Shown: one piece after another, positions 18,991-20,781 of the stretch
How the letters are laid out: every line of letters begins with the position of its first letter
Position numbering within the stretch: the stretch's first letter is position 1
Assembly: GCA_034698045.1 (NCBI GenBank)
Contig: JAQGAU010001191.1
Coordinates: 1-20,781 of the forward strand
Direction: 5' to 3'
Length of the DNA: 20,781 nt
From: Paramacrobiotus richtersi
Taxonomy: Eukaryota > Tardigrada > Eutardigrada > Parachela > Macrobiotidae
Notes under the pieces: model-generated
Databases searched by the model: none
What the model was told of the DNA's origin: nothing
The model's input: the letters and a program-made list of their open reading frames with translations, nothing else
Position numbers and translations under genes: made by a program

Positions 18991-20781
18991 TACGCCCTGG
19001 ATTTTATTGTATCCCATATATGCAAAATCTTCTCGACCGTATACTGCGGATTAACATCAACAAAATACCCAATATCACACGCATCCTCCCGACACTCCTC
19101 GATCACGCCCCCATTCTTCACCAACCCTTTTCTGGCATTAATCTGATACTCATTCGTGAGTTTCTGCTCCGCACACCCGGCCGCATCCAACGGCACCGTC
19201 TGACACACCAGTCGATCCACCTGCGAATCATTCCACACCGACATGATGGCGTTGACCGTGATGTTCCCCGTAATGTTCTTGACAAACGGATCCACCTGGT
19301 CGGGAATATCCGCAAACGTCCAGCGTTGCGCGATGTTCATCTTTTCCGTTAGATAGTACCAGCGTTTCTCACCGCGTAAGTCTTCCGGGTTGGAGGTGTC
19401 AGCGGGCGTCATGAGGGACATGAGACCCCACGGGACGCCGACGATGTTGTTCTTTTTGTTGTTTTCGATGGCTGCGTCGATAGAGGCGTGCATAAAGGTG
19501 GCGGTATCGCTGTCAGATAGGTTACCGAGGACTTGGTACATGGTAAAATCGGAGCGCACCGGGTAGGCGTCGATGTAGATCAGGGCGCGGACGTTCTCCG
19601 GATGCCGGGTGGCGTAGTCGTAGATGAAGGCCCCGCCGCCGCCCCAGCTGTTCGAAAAAAAACTTTGTTAACACTTTTCAACAAAAAATGTGCTGTCGCA
19701 AACCGTAATAATGGCCATCATTAGACAAGAGAAACGGAGTTGACAATGGGCAAAATGAGAAGGCAAAGTACAAACATACAGTTCAAAGGTCTTTAATTTT
19801 GCTGATATCGACACCAATTGTCGGCTAAACGACTGCACGGCACAATAATTTGACTGGGTTATATCGACACATAGAATGTGTCTTAGATGCTCTGAAATTC
19901 ATAAAATTATCGGTTTTGTAGAGTTAAACTTTCAACTACCCCAGAAGAAAGGAAATAATGCATAAGTATACGTAAGGATGCTTATGTCTAGTTATGTATA
20001 AAATCTGGATACAAACGAGATAAGTTCGTAAAAACAAATTCTTGAGATGTAAAAGCATACAAATTTCGTTTTGCTACGTTTTTAAACAAGTGGACGGGTC
20101 CGTACGTTATTTTACTATGTAACAGTAAACAAAGAAATTGTTGTAACACCTGTACAAACAAACAACAGCCCACGCTCTCAGTGTTTACATACCCGACAAA
20201 GATAAACGGCGCCCTCTCCGTTTGTTTGACAGATTCAATCAAGCTGTCATAATAGCTCTCGGGCCAGTGTTGTCCCGCGTAGAAATAATCACTGTATCCT
20301 AACCCAATTTTATCCCATGAACAAGACCGGTATCCCTTCGCCGTTACCACCCGCTGCAAGCCCAAATAATCCGCATATCCATGCAACGTCGATCCTTCGA
20401 ATAAAATCACCGGAACGGAGGAATTCGTCGGTCCCTCGCAGTATACATGGACATTCTGGCTCTTCCCGTCCACGGTCGTCACTTTATGCAGGGTCCCCCG
20501 CATGGGGTACCGCACCACCCCGGTTCCATGGTACAACGCCCCGGCCGCCAAGAAACAACAGACAACAAAAAAACAAAATTTTGCGAAGCCGTTAACGGCA
20601 GAAAACGTATAGGTAACGAAGGATTTCTTGGTGTAATCCAGAAGTTTGTCCTGGCGAATGTAGGAGACCAGGTACATGTTGAACCAACAGACAATCGCCG
20701 ATAATACCGACCAAATGGATATCTCGATCCTGCCGTATAACGCGTATCCCACACAAACGATGACACATAATGCTCCGAATA
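18990..20781 (-). CDS. Membrane-anchored alpha/beta-hydrolase family protein (partial at window edge)
   Basis: Two exons on the minus strand. The 5' exon (20781-20193) is open to the window edge. It encodes hydrophobic helices (FGALCVIVCVGYALY, ISIWSVLSAIVCWFNMYLV, FCFFVVCCFLAAGALY), then the start of an alpha/beta-hydrolase fold: VPVILFEGSTLHGY (oxyanion-loop position), GYRSCSWDKIGLGYSD, and FIFVG at the nucleophile elbow. A GTATGT donor follows in phase 2. The 3' exon (from 19647) continues WGGGGAFIYDYATRHPENVRALIYIDAYP, as in this family, to a TAG at 18990. The elbow should be G-N-S-W-G. The bases for Asn-Ser are present (AAC AGC), but the canonical AG acceptor falls inside them, so normal splicing would delete the nucleophile serine. 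No obvious catalytic His is seen near the C-terminus. Substrate unknown; lipid or ester hydrolysis is the usual family role. Confidence 0.75.
19648..20192 (-). other. Intron splitting the hydrolase nucleophile elbow
   Basis: This is a 545-bp intron on the minus strand. The donor is GTATGT at 20192. The favoured acceptor (TTTTTTTTCGAACAG, AG at 19648-19649) restores the frame as Gly. An alternative in-phase acceptor AAAG at 19663-19664 would add five residues (FFSNS) and keep the serine, but its pyrimidine tract is poor. Confidence 0.65.

Overview
This window looks like animal nuclear DNA from a compact, intron-rich genome. Coding exons are short and interrupted, with canonical GT...AG introns from about 56 bp upward in consistent phases. 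The recognisable products are metazoan: receptor tyrosine kinase, leucine-rich-repeat ectodomains, rhodopsin-like GPCR, membrane-tethered alpha/beta hydrolase. Codon use and layout recall a tardigrade or similar small-genome ecdysozoan, but that is a weak inference and nothing here fixes the taxon.

Layout, left to right. 1-1500: nothing supportable. 1505-3180 (+): a decayed second copy of the receptor tyrosine kinase C-lobe, with a stop codon at the DFG glycine. 3837-4917 (+): ectodomain unit A, a signal-peptide exon plus an LRR/LRRCT exon. 5437-5645 and 5807-6616: two foldback-type non-autonomous DNA elements. 7161-8761 (+): ectodomain unit B, again a signal-peptide exon plus an LRR/LRRCT exon. 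9558-10011 (+): ectodomain unit C, an LRRCT-only remnant or last extracellular exon. 10012-12777: a long intron-like stretch with a fossil retroelement-like coding remnant (minus strand) and a third foldback element. 12778-15165 (+): one complete transmembrane-juxtamembrane-kinase module in six exons. 16017-17110 (-): a GPCR pseudogene. 18600-18990: GPCR-derived fragments and a duplicated block. 18990-20781 (-): an alpha/beta hydrolase gene with a multi-pass N-terminus, running off the window edge.

How the parts fit. Units A, B and C all end in a phase-1 splice donor just after the LRRCT domain. The single transmembrane exon begins with a phase-1 acceptor. Any of the three could therefore be joined in frame to the same membrane-kinase module. 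Either this is the debris of tandem receptor duplications that lost their kinases, or it is a cassette locus where alternative ectodomains share one signalling module. The second reading is the most interesting hypothesis in the window and can be tested with RNA junction reads.
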